Part shown: in pieces, positions 12,924 to 23,744 of the stretch
Layout of the letters: each line of letters begins with the position of its first letter
How positions within the stretch are numbered: the stretch's first letter is position 1
NCBI GenBank assembly: GCA_029817715.1
Contig: JARUPY010000164.1
Span: 1,058,001-1,122,000, forward strand
Direction: 5' to 3'
Origin: Melastoma dodecandrum
Lineage: Eukaryota; Streptophyta; Magnoliopsida; Myrtales; Melastomataceae
DNA length: 64,000 nt
Made by a program: the position numbers and the translations under genes
Notes under the pieces: model-generated
The model's input: only the letters and a program-made list of their open reading frames with translations
Database searches by the model: none
Told to the model about the DNA's origin: nothing

Positions 12924-15828
12924 TGTAATACCCCAAATTTAACTAATAATAATAATATAAAAAAAAAACAAACAAAAAAAAAACAAAAAATTCCCTAATC
13001 AATCCGAGATTCTAGGGGGAGATTTTTTTCATCCACTTTCACACGCTATAATCAATAAAAAAAAAAAAAATCTCGTTTCCCATTAAATAATATATCTTAC
13101 CTTCTTTGTCTCGATGAACCTGGACACAATCCTCTTCCCATACCCAGCGTCTCCAACCAATCAGGGGACCAGGCAGACGTAAAAATATTTCAATCAAGCA
13201 AAAAAATCAGAGATTCTCCCGATCCCCATTCAGAGGATTATCAGACGATCCCCTATCAGACAATTAGAGAAACACACACGGTAAAAAAAGATGGGGATCT
13301 CTCAGATCCTTCTCCTTCCTCAGAGAAAAATCCTCCCACTCTTCAGACAATCAGAGATCGTCGGAGACGTCTCACCTTGGACGCTCCACCTCTCCGGGAA
13401 TCGGAGGCCAACTCCTCCTCCCTCTACCTACAACCGGGGGCCAACTCCTCCTCTATACAAATCAACGCCGGAGGCCAACTCCTCTCGATCTACATACAGA
13501 AACCGGAGCCAAGGATTCCCCCTCTCCGGTGCTGACGAGTCGAAGCCTCCCAACCAGCCTATCAGCCGACGCCTTCCCGGCGTCGTTCATCCTCCTCGGG
13601 CCACCCCGAGGCGAGGTAACCCCCTCGGTGAGACTTCCCCTCACTTTGCTAATTCCAGCATACTTCCACCATGTTCGATATGCTGACTCTGTCGTTCCTT
13701 TTCTTTTTTGGCCTACCACACACACCATGGGGTGAGGAACGAGCCTTCAGACAAGGTCGTAACAGCCAAAGGACAAAGGACAGCCGGCGTGCCATCTCCC
13801 GTCGACACTTAACCACAACGTAAACAGGTCGTAATCATTTAAACTCCTCTCCAAATGCATTTTCATACGTTTTTTAGACCTCAAAGCTTTCACGGTAGCT
13901 TTGGGGTCGATTTTGCATTCATTTGTGGCACGAAAGTGTCGGGACATCTCCCGGCCTTCTATTTCAATTGTTTTCAGCGGCAACGCCTCAAAAGGCTCTT
14001 TTGTTTAAAGAGGTTACGGACATTTTCGAACCTCGAACCCAAAAGGTCAAATGATCTACAATGAGTGATGATCTTGAGAATATTTTTATTTTAATTTTTG
14101 GTTAATCGATGACCAAGATATGCCCCCCGAAACTAGCGCCACCTTCGCTGGCCGCAACAGAGCAGTCTGTCGCATTGTTACTTCCGGGGACATTACTGGA
14201 GATCTAACCGTTGGATCTTGTTCAAATTTTTGACCAGAAAGTAGACTTCAATATAATTGTTTTCATATATTAACTAACCGTTGAAGTTTCTGTAATAACA
14301 AGATTCGACCTCGTGAACAGACTGTACACCAAGTGAGGTCCGCCGAGCGTCGCTACTTCACTCTTTGCACAATACCCACGGATCAAACCGTTGGAGTGTA
14401 CTTAAATTATATGTTCTTCACTTAATTATGTTGATTTTGACATTTCATACACATTTTTTCACCATGTGGATGAAAATATATCAATTTTTGTTCCCACGGC
14501 TCAGGTCAGCCAAACTGGACAAGCTATTTATATTACTTTCAGTTTTTGCACGAGCATATCTTTCGATCCAACCGTTGGATCCATGTGGAATTTTACACAC
14601 TAATTCTTCATTGCCTTACCTTTCTGCGAAGTCCTTTTGCACTCCGATCAGACATTCGAGGGCCATGATATGATAAGAACAACGCTGTCGGTGCAAGCTG
14701 TTCTGCTTTTCCGGACAGCCAATTTAGTTCCTTGATCTTGTGAGATTGAACCGTTAGATTTTTATAAAATTTTACATGCAAACTCGCCATTAAGTTTTTG
14801 ATCTTTTGGTTTAAATTTTGATTAAATCAGACAATTCGAGTCAAAGTTATAGATCGCTTTCTCAACTATGCGTAATTCGTATTCGTTGTGTTTTGGGATT
14901 ATACAACTCTTATTATTTGAACATTCTAACCAAATTTCCATTTTATATTACATGAAAAATCAACAAATGATTTCGAGGATTCGACAAAGCGACTCTGAGG
15001 ACACCCGTGGTGGAGGTACGTCACTAAAGTGACCCAACTGATAAGCCTCAGCCGATGACATGCCATCCCGGCAGGCCACAGGTACAAAGGGGAGGTGCGG
15101 GCCTCCCGAAAAAGATAGAAAATCCACTTGTAACGGGCCGTGGGCCCAAGTGCATAGGCCCACGGTCACCATCCTTCCCCGCCCCCTTTGATGTAAATAA
15201 TTGCCTGTGCTTGTCCGCATGCCTTAGGCCCATAGGTTTATTGTCGCATGTTGTTTGCTATCAACAAACATGAGTTCGGGTCCAAAGCCTGAATCGGGTC
15301 CAACGCCCGTAAAACATTGACATGAGTCCGGAGTCATGCTCGGATCGGGTCCAACGCCCGTTAAACAAAAGCAAATCTTTTGGTGCAAACGCCACCTCCC
15401 TTTTTCGCATGTTAGAATGTGAGAGTTAGTAAATAGGAATCCCCGAACCAACTGTTTTTTCCGACTTAAACAGCTTTCATAAATAAAGTCGGTGGCGACT
15501 CCGTTTAGTTTACCTAGGTTAAACAACAAAAACCTGTTTACGGAGCCATCATGAGGGACTGACGACACGAGCCGCTCCCGATTCCTCCCGAAAGTTCCTC
15601 CTTCGGATCATGCTCTGCCTTTCGCCCGCCGCCTCTTAGGAAAACAGAGACGGTCGGCGAGGGCCCGAGCAGGCCCAGTTAGGAACCCAGGGAGGGATCA
15701 CCCAATTCCCTTCCGCAGCGTCCGACGCTCGAGTAGTGACGTCGACCGGTTGGGCCTTGGGGAGCGGGCCCGGATCCTCGGGTCGTTCGGACCGCCTCGC
15801 GTGTACTAGTCCGGAAGGCGCGCGTACA
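12924..15828 (+). repeat. 5' LTR of the LARD
   Basis: It runs from TGTAATACCCCAAATT to GGCGCGCGTACA, about 2905 bp. Features shared with the 3' copy include A-rich runs near 12960, a GC-rich TCCTCCTC block at 13400-13620, five AACCGTTG-type motifs between 14206 and 14759, and a conserved 3' section with GGTGGCGACTCCG at about 15491. The open frames inside, including 13291-13686, are LTR sequence and not genes. Confidence 0.92.
14206..14759 (+). promoter_or_regulatory. Five AACCGTTG-type repeats in the 5' LTR
   Basis: Copies of AACCGTTGGATC or close variants lie at 14206, 14276, 14386, 14570 and 14749, and equivalent copies sit in the 3' LTR. The core CCGTTG matches the plant MYB-binding core CNGTTR. 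A role in LTR transcription is an inference. Confidence 0.45.
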
Positions 15829-15835
15829 TCCCGGA

Positions 15836-15853
15836 TGGCGACTCCGCTGGGGA
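15836..15853 (+). other. Primer-binding site of the LARD
   Basis: TGGCGACTCCGCTGGGGA starts eight bases after the 5' LTR end. The form is typical of plant gypsy primer sites; I could not assign the tRNA with confidence. Confidence 0.7.
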
Positions 15854-18800
15854 AACTGCATGTGGATTCCTTTCGAACGCTCTTGCATTTTTAATCCACA
15901 TGCGGAGAGGAGTTCTTGTTTGCATATGTAATTGCTTGGCTCGGTGCCCTTTGTCTGCCCTCATGGTTGTGTTTGTTTACTGCTTTCCTAGGCATATCTA
16001 GGTGTGCCCGAACCCAGGGCTAGGATATTTAGGGGCGTCACCGAGAGGCTCAGCTTGCTGCTATTTGCGGTTTGGTTTTTGGCCGGGGCCCCACCTCCCT
16101 TAGTCCGAGGGAGGTTTAGAAACCTTCATCCGAGAATCTAGCATTGTTTGCCCACTACAGGTACTAGACGCCGCACGTGCATTTGTCTGTCACTGAGTGA
16201 CTGCTACTTGTGCAGGGATAGGTGTCAGGTACGCTTTGTCTGCTATGACTGTAAAACTAAAACTTCTCGTTTTGCAGTTTGATGGAGTTTATTACAATGG
16301 GCTTCAACAACCTTCATTTCTCCTATCCCTACCTATTTTATTGTTTACTGCATCCATACATTCGCTACCTATTTTATTACTTATTGCATTCGTACATTCG
16401 CATGACCACATGAGTGTATGTTTGATTGCAGTAGTTACATTATCATGTCATTCACAGAAGTTGCTCCATTGCATCATGACTTCTCATTTACATTTGCAAT
16501 TACATAATGCATACTTTTATGCATACATGAGTGCGATTAAGTATCATCACAAATTTATCATGCATCGATTATATTATTGCATGATACTAATCCAAACATT
16601 CTTTCTATTTTCCTTCCGAGGTTTAATTCTCCAACATGGCTCCTCGAATGGGACTAGGGACAAAGCATGATATTACAAATCTACAAGCACAAGAATGCCA
16701 AGGATTTATCGAAGGCTACCTGGCCCAAAGTCGAACATCTAACAACATGAAGACCAAAGTTTTCATACGGCTACCAAGGTCCAAAGCCGTGTGTCCAAAG
16801 ACATGAGCCCAAAGTGTTATCAACGGCTACCAAAGTACAAAGCCAAAAACAAAGACCAAAGTTCACCCAATGACTACCAAGGTTCAAAACCGAATCTACA
16901 GCAACCTAAAAACCCCAAGAAGGTTACATTTCAAAAGGCCAATCTCCATCAACATCAAAACTAATGACAAACCAGAGAGCCGTTCATAGACATGCAAAAA
17001 TCGGACGCGTCGGAACATCACGCCTACTGATCCGACAATCGCTCCAAGGCAATAAAAGCGATCCCTCTACATCATCAGTCACCACAATCTGGCACAAGGA
17101 CTCGTCGACCTTCTTCACGGTGCCAACAGTACATTCTAGCACTATGGGCAAACCCGTCTTCACAACAACCTCGCAAGATCAAACTTCCCATAGAACTTGA
17201 AGAATGTCGAATCAGCATCCCAACGACAAAAACATGAACATGGACCAAAATCTTCAAGCGACGTCGAACACACAGTGCAACTGGCATTAGAAGCCCCCAT
17301 TCGCTCTATTCGCCTTCCAACAGTTCAAAGCATATATGATGAACTTATCGATATTTAAACTGCTAACACTTAGGCATCCATTTTACCTCGCAGGTACAAA
17401 ATGTCTCGTCTAGAGCTCACACAACAGCTTACCAATACCAAAGAACATGATTTCTACCAAACGACGACGCATACTTCGACTGGGGCACTTCTCTTTGAAT
17501 TCCCTATGGCATCCAAGCGGTCATCCCGACAGTATTCAACCACCGACTCTCACCAAAGAACAGAAGAGAAGGTCTGTCACTGCATCACTCATTAACGAAA
17601 AACAAGCACCTCGGCCCACTACATGAGTGGCCAATCCCCACCCATACCCACCACAAAGTGCTACAACAACTCACATCCCGTGTAGTCACGCCTTTCAAAA
17701 GAGCAACCGTCGTAGCAAAGAGGAACTGCCACAAGCACTCAATGTAGATACTCTTCGACATTACAACACATGAAATGGAGTATCTGTTCCTTGATCAATA
17801 CTTTCTCGCAAAACTAAGTTATATGAGCTAACTTATTTTAGCCCTTGTCGCATATTGACGAAGGTGTGAGTGGCAGGGTGGTAAAGTTTCGAGCCAAAGC
17901 CTTGAAACAGTTTAAAGCCAAAGCTTTGAAATATCCTTCGTTGTTAACAAAACAACAGAACAACGTGAAAGGAAGTATTTGTTCCAAAGTTAATACTTTC
18001 TTTGCAAAAATAAGTTACACGAGCTTACTTATTTTCACCATGTATTAGTCTTATAGGTACATGAGCATCCTAAGCAGACAAGCAATATTGGGGCAAAACT
18101 CCAAGCAATCTTGGAGAATTCTCTGTCAACAAAACAATGATCTACATGAAAAGGGAGTATTCGTCCCTTAACAAATGCTTTTTTCGCAAAACAGGTTGCA
18201 TGAGCTTACCTGTTTTGCCCTTCGGCTTGTCTTATAGGTACATGAACATCCTAGACAGACGACGAAGGCGAGGGTGGTAGGGTGGAAAAATTTCGAGCCA
18301 AAGTTTCGAAACAGCCTTCGTTGGCAAAACAACAAAGACGACACTACGTGAACAATCCTGGGCAAAGCTCCATGCGATCCATGTGCAAATCTCCAAACGA
18401 TCATAGGACAGATCTTCGAACAATCCTGGGGCAAATCTTTGAGTAATGATGGACAAATCTACGAGCAATCTTAGGGCAAATCCTCGACCGATCCAGGGGC
18501 AAATCTCCGAGTGATCATGGACGTCTCCAAGCAATCCTGGGGCATACCTCCAAACTATCCTGGGACAAGACAGAGCAATCTTGGTACAAGAGCTCCTCAC
18601 ACGAATGGTACAAAACTCCTATGGCAAAGGCGAGGGTGGTAGGGAGGCAAAGCTTCAAGCCAAAGTTTTGTAGCAATTTCGTCAAAACTTCGACTCCATC
18701 GGACGAAGACGCAATGACGAGATCATACAAGAGGGAAGTACCAAAAGTCTACTTCACCTTTCTTATTCTTACAAATGAAGTTACACGAGCAAACTTCATT

Positions 18801-20803
18801 CTTATTCTACCAGAAACAAGTTGCATGAACTCACTTGTTTCTCACCATCTGTTTGATAGGTACATGAGCTTCCTTATACAACAGACGTCAGGCAAGAGCA
18901 ACCATTTCGTCAATCCTTTGATTCCTACGGACGAAGATGCAATGACGAAACACATAGAAAAGGGAAGTATCAAAACTCTACTTCGTTTTTCATAAAAATG
19001 AAGTTACATGAGCAAACTTCATTCCTACTTTAAAAGAAACAAGTTACATGAGCTCACTTGTTGCCTGTCCTTTGCTTAGTGTAGGTACATAAGCATCCTA
19101 CATTATAGACAAAGGCGCGGGCGGTTGGGTGGAAAATTTCGAACCAAAGCTTCGAGATTGCCTTTGTCATCACCAAAGATGATCATACCAAAAGGAAGTA
19201 TCATCTACACTACTCTCTAACAAAATTTCTTATCATTCCTCATATGGAGTCACACCTCTATATCCCCAGCTGGAACCAGGCCTCCATTCCCTACACTATA
19301 GTCTATTACATCACACATAAGCATATTCTTCTAAAATAACCATTAAGATGGACATATTCATCTCATCTCCCCAGCGGATACTTCATTTCATTGTCATCTC
19401 CCCAAGCGAGAGTCGAAGTACATGAGCTAACTTCGTCTTTGTCCGTTATCAACTGTGTAGGCACATGGGCATCCACACGGTACGGTACAAATCCTGGGCA
19501 ACGGCGAGAGTGGTCGGGTGGAAGCCGTTCAAAATTTATAAGAAACCAGAACATGAAAGTGCACAAGAGCACTACAGAGGTTTGAATATCTAAACCTATT
19601 CATTTCTTAAACATCCATGTGCCCATTTGCATATATATTTTAAATCATCTTTAAAAATGTGTCTGAGCGAGAGTGGAGAAGGCAAGCCTATTCCTAAACA
19701 CTTACCCAGAGTGATGAACGCAAACACTGTAAGGATTCATACACAAGCATTCAGGCGGATAATGAATCATTTGACAAAAGATGCTCTAAGCTGGAATGAG
19801 ATCGAGCATTTCTTTTCTATCCCAAACACGAAACATCAACCATTGCTAACCCCTTTCGAGCCAAAGTTGAAGTTTTCGTACAGACTACACCTGACAAGTC
19901 TAAGGATCGCCTCACATCGAGGTTAAAAGGGAGATCTTGTAGCTAGAAACCGGAAGCAACGGATCGTAGAGGCTACACTTCCTTAAAATTCAATCAAAGA
20001 GGCACCATCGAGAATTAGGCTTACTAGTTGAGTCATTCCTGAGGACTAAATTTCTTAAAGAATTTTCCAAAGAGCACAGATACCAAAGAAAAGTACTAGA
20101 AAACAGAGTAGGGCAAATCCCTATGATTTAGTAAAGAAAAAGCAAAATCAGCGCAAAGACCAAAGTCTTCAAAAGCAAAGCGCAAGATGAAAATCAAAAG
20201 AGCAAAAACAAAGCATCGGGACTGACATTGACGGTCGCAAAAGCAAAGATGCTACATTTCTAAAACAAAGCTTTCCCCAACAGATTATTCATCCCCCAAC
20301 AGAACATGTCAGCTGGTGAGCTGTCTAAAGGATGGAAAATTTGCTTAAATGGTGGAACCTCTACGATCCAGTAGCTTTCGATGAGGTCCTTAAGCTTTTT
20401 CTTTCATATGAAGAATTTAAAATTTCAGTCCAAAGGCCGTATGCCAAAGCCACATTACAACCCACACAAAGACTCGTTCGACTGGTACATGAGCATCAAA
20501 GTCAAGGGAATTCTATAATCCAACTGTGACAGCTTTCAGAAGTAAGAGCGAGCTGAGATAAAAGTCAGAAGTCCTTCTCTGTTCTCGCTCAGAAGTGATC
20601 CTAATAAGCTTCATCAAAATAAATCATGACATGCATGAGTGTTGTGATCACACATATTTCATTACCCCCGTATTTCACGGGGTCTCGTTTATTACTAACA
20701 GTTTTCTTGATAAGATTCCAAAGTACAGGTCTACCAAGAGTACCCCGACTCCACAATTTGGGGTATTAATGAAGTCTTTGCGAGAAAATCTTCTCCAAAT
20801 TCT
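15854..20803 (+). other. LARD internal region, non-coding
   Basis: About 5 kb separates the primer site from the polypurine tract. The longest frame, 16197-16670, is 157 codons, hydrophobic and without recognised similarity; a Met-Ala-Pro-Arg start at 16636 resembles a gag start but does not stay open. Purine-rich short repeats with AAAGCCAA and CCAAAG motifs fill 16700-17000. From 17750 on, longer diverged modules recur. Confidence 0.7.
17820..19550 (+). repeat. Diverged tandem modules in the LARD interior
   Basis: At least four blocks share the same order: a TACATGAGCTNACTT stretch, then TTATAGGTACATGAGCATCC, then GGCGAGGGTGGTAGGGTGG, then TTTCGAGCCAAAGTTTCGAA. They lie at about 17826, 18197, 19060 and 19410. 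Between the second and third, at 18350-18560, is a shorter series with a period of roughly 35 bp built on AATCCTGGGGCAAATCT. Such arrays are common in untranslated parts of large plant gypsy-derived elements. Confidence 0.6.
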
Positions 20804-20821
20804 CTCGCAAAGAGGGGCAAC
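20804..20821 (+). other. Polypurine tract of the LARD
   Basis: GCAAAGAGGGGCAAC lies directly before the TGTAATACC start of the 3' LTR, as expected for plus-strand priming. Confidence 0.75.
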
Positions 20822-23739
20822 TGTAATACCCCAAATTTAACTAATAATAATAATATAAAAAAACAAACAAAAAAAAACAAAAAATTCCCTAATCAATCCG
20901 AGATTCTAGGGGGAGATTTTTTTCATCCACTTTCACACGCTATAATCAATCAAAAAAAAATTCTCGTTTCCCATTAAATAACATATCTTACCTTCTTTGT
21001 CTCGATGAACCTGGACACAATCCTCTTCCCATACCCAGCGTCTCCAATCAATCAGGGGACAGGCAGACGTAAAAATATTTCAATCAGGTAAAAAAATCAG
21101 AGATTCTCCCGATCCCCATTCAGAGGATTATCAGACGATCCCCTATCAGACAATTAGAGAAACACACACGGTAAAAAAAGATGGGGATCTCTCAGATCCT
21201 TCTCCTTCCTCATTCTCCTTCCTCAGAGAAAAATCCTCCCACTCTTCAGACAATCAGAGATCGTCGGAGACGTCTCACCTTGGACGCTCCACCTCTCCGG
21301 GAATCGGAGGCCAACTCCTCCTCCCTCTACCTACAACCGGGGGCCAACTCCTCCTCTATACAAATCAACGCCGGAGGCCAACTCCTTTCGATCTACATAC
21401 AGAAACCGGAGCCAAGGATTCCCCCTCTCCGGTGCTGACGAGTCGAAGCCTCCCAACCAGCCTATCAGCCGACGCCTTCCCGGCGTCGTTCCTCCTCCTC
21501 GGGCCACCCCGAGGCGAGGTAACCCCCTCGGTGAGACTTCCTCTCACTTTGCTAATTCCAGCATGCTTCTACCATGTTCGATATGCTGACTCTGTCGTTC
21601 CTTTTCTTTTTTGGCCTACCACACACACCATGGGGTGAGGAACGAGCCTTCAGACAAGGTCGTAACAGCCAAAGGACAAAGGACAGCCGGCGTGCCATCT
21701 CCCGTCGACACTTAACCACAACGTAAACAGGTCGTAATCATTTAAACTCCTTTCGAAATGCAGTTTCACAGGTTTTTTAGACCACAAAGCTTTCACGGTA
21801 GCTTTGGGGTCGATTTTGCATTCATTTGTGGCACGAAAGTGTCGGGACATCTCCCGGCCTTCTATTTCGATTGTTTTCAGCGGCAACGCTCAAAAGGCTC
21901 TTTTTTTTAAAGAGGTTACAGACATTTTCGAACCTCAAACCCAAAAGGTCAAATGATCTACAATGAGTGATGATCTTGAGAATATTTTAATTTTAATTTT
22001 TGGTTAATCGATGACTAAGATATGTCCCCCGAAACTAGCGCCACCTTCGTTGGCCGTAACAGAGCAGTCTGTCGCATTGTTACTTCCGGGGACATTGCTG
22101 GAGATCTAACCGTTGGATCTTGTTCAAATTTTTGACCAGAAAGTAGACTTCAATATAATTGTTTTCATATATTAACTAACCGTTGAAGTTGCTGTAATAA
22201 CAAGATTCGATCTCTTGAACAGACTGTACACCAAGTGAGGTCTGCCAAGCGTCGCTACTTCACTCTTTGCACAATACCCGCGGATCAAACCGTTGGAGTG
22301 TATTTAAATTTTGTAAATATGTTCTTCACTTAATCATGTTGATTTTGACATTTCATACACATTTTTTCACCATGTGGATGAAAAGATATCAATTTTTGTT
22401 CCCACAGCTCAGGTCAGCCAAACTGGACAAGCTATTTATATTACTTTCAGTTTTTGCACGAGCATATCTTTCGATCCAACCGTTGGATCCATGTGGAATT
22501 TTACACACGAATTCTTCATTGCCTTACCTTTCTGTCAAGTCCTTTTGCACTCCGATCAGACAATCGAGGACCATGATATGATAGGAACAATGCTGTCGGT
22601 GCAAGCTGTTCCGCTTTTCCGGACAGCCAATTTAGTTCCTTGATCTTGTGAGATTGCACCGTTAGATTTTTATAAAATTTACATGCAAACTCGCCATTAA
22701 GTTTTGAATCTTTTCGTTTAAATTTTGATTAAATCGGACAATTTGTGTCAAAGTTATAGATCGCTTTCTGAACTATGCGTAATTCGTATTCGTTGTGTTT
22801 TGTGATTATACAACTCTTATTATTTGAACATTCAAACCAAATTTCCATTTTATATTACGTGAAAAATCAACAAACGATTTCGAGGATTCGACAAAGCGAC
22901 TCTGAGGACACCCGTGGTGGAGGTATGTCACCAAAGTGGCCCAACTGATAAGCCTTAGCCGATGACATGCCATCCCGGCGGGCCACAGGTACAAAGGGGA
23001 GGTGCGGGCCTCCCGAAAAAGATAGAAAATTCACTTGTAACGGGCCGTGGGCTCAAGTGCATAGGCCCACGGTCACCATCCTTCCCCGCCCCCTTTGATC
23101 TAAATAATTGCCTGTGCTTGTCCGCATGCCTTAGATCCATAGGTTTATTGTCGCATGTTGTTTGCTATCAACAAACATGAGTTCGGGTCCAAAGCCTGAA
23201 TCGGGTCCAATGCCCGTAAAACATTGACATGAGTCCGGAGTCATGCCCGGATCGGGTCCAACGCCCGTTAAACGAAAGCAAATCTTTTAGTGCAAACGCC
23301 ACCTCCCTTTTTCGCATGTTAGAATGCAAGAGTTAGTAAATAGGAATCCCCGAACCAACTGTTTTTTCCGACTTAAACAGCTTTCATAAATAAAGTCGGT
23401 GGCGACTCCGTTTAGTTTACCTAGGTTAAACAACAAAAACCTTTTTACGGGGCCATCATGGATGAGGGACTGACGACACGAGCCGCTCCCGATTCCTCCC
23501 GAAAGTTCCTCCTTCGGATCATGCTCCGCCTTTCGCCCGCCGCCTCTTAGGAAAACAGAGACGGTCGGCGAGGGCCCGAGCAGGCCCAGTTAGGAACCCA
23601 GGGAGGGATCACCCAATTCCCTTCCGCAGCGTCCGACGCTCGAGTAGTGACGTCGACCGGTTGGGCCTTGGGGAGCGGGCCCGGATCCTCGGGTCGTTCG
23701 GACCGCCTCGCGCGTGCTAGTCTGGAAGGCGCGCGTACA
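20822..23739 (+). repeat. 3' LTR of the LARD
   Basis: It is about 2918 bp, collinear with the 5' LTR from TGTAATACC to GGCGCGCGTACA. Differences seen by eye are a short CTCATTCTCCTTC insertion near 21210, shorter A runs, and scattered substitutions that are often C/T or G/A. Confidence 0.92.
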
Positions 23740-23744
23740 CTTAG
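23740..23744. repeat. Target-site duplication of the LARD, right copy
   Basis: CTTAG follows the 3' LTR and is identical to the left copy at 12919-12923. Confidence 0.92.

Larger units (their letters stand above)
12924..23739 (+). mobile_element. Complete non-autonomous LARD-type LTR element
   Basis: Two nearly identical LTRs of about 2.9 kb flank a 5.0 kb internal region. A primer site follows the 5' LTR, a polypurine tract precedes the 3' LTR, and CTTAG duplications lie outside both ends. No gag, protease, RT or integrase motif is visible inside, so the element must have been mobilised by proteins of another element. The PBS core resembles those of Tat gypsy elements. The LTRs differ mainly by small indels and scattered substitutions, including a short duplication near 21210, so insertion looks fairly recent. 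Confidence 0.9.

Noticed and set aside
13291..13735. Open frames of 60-131 codons in both orientations, repeated at 21181-21638
   Set aside because: They lie in the LARD LTRs, are Pro/Ser-rich by base composition and have no conserved domain.
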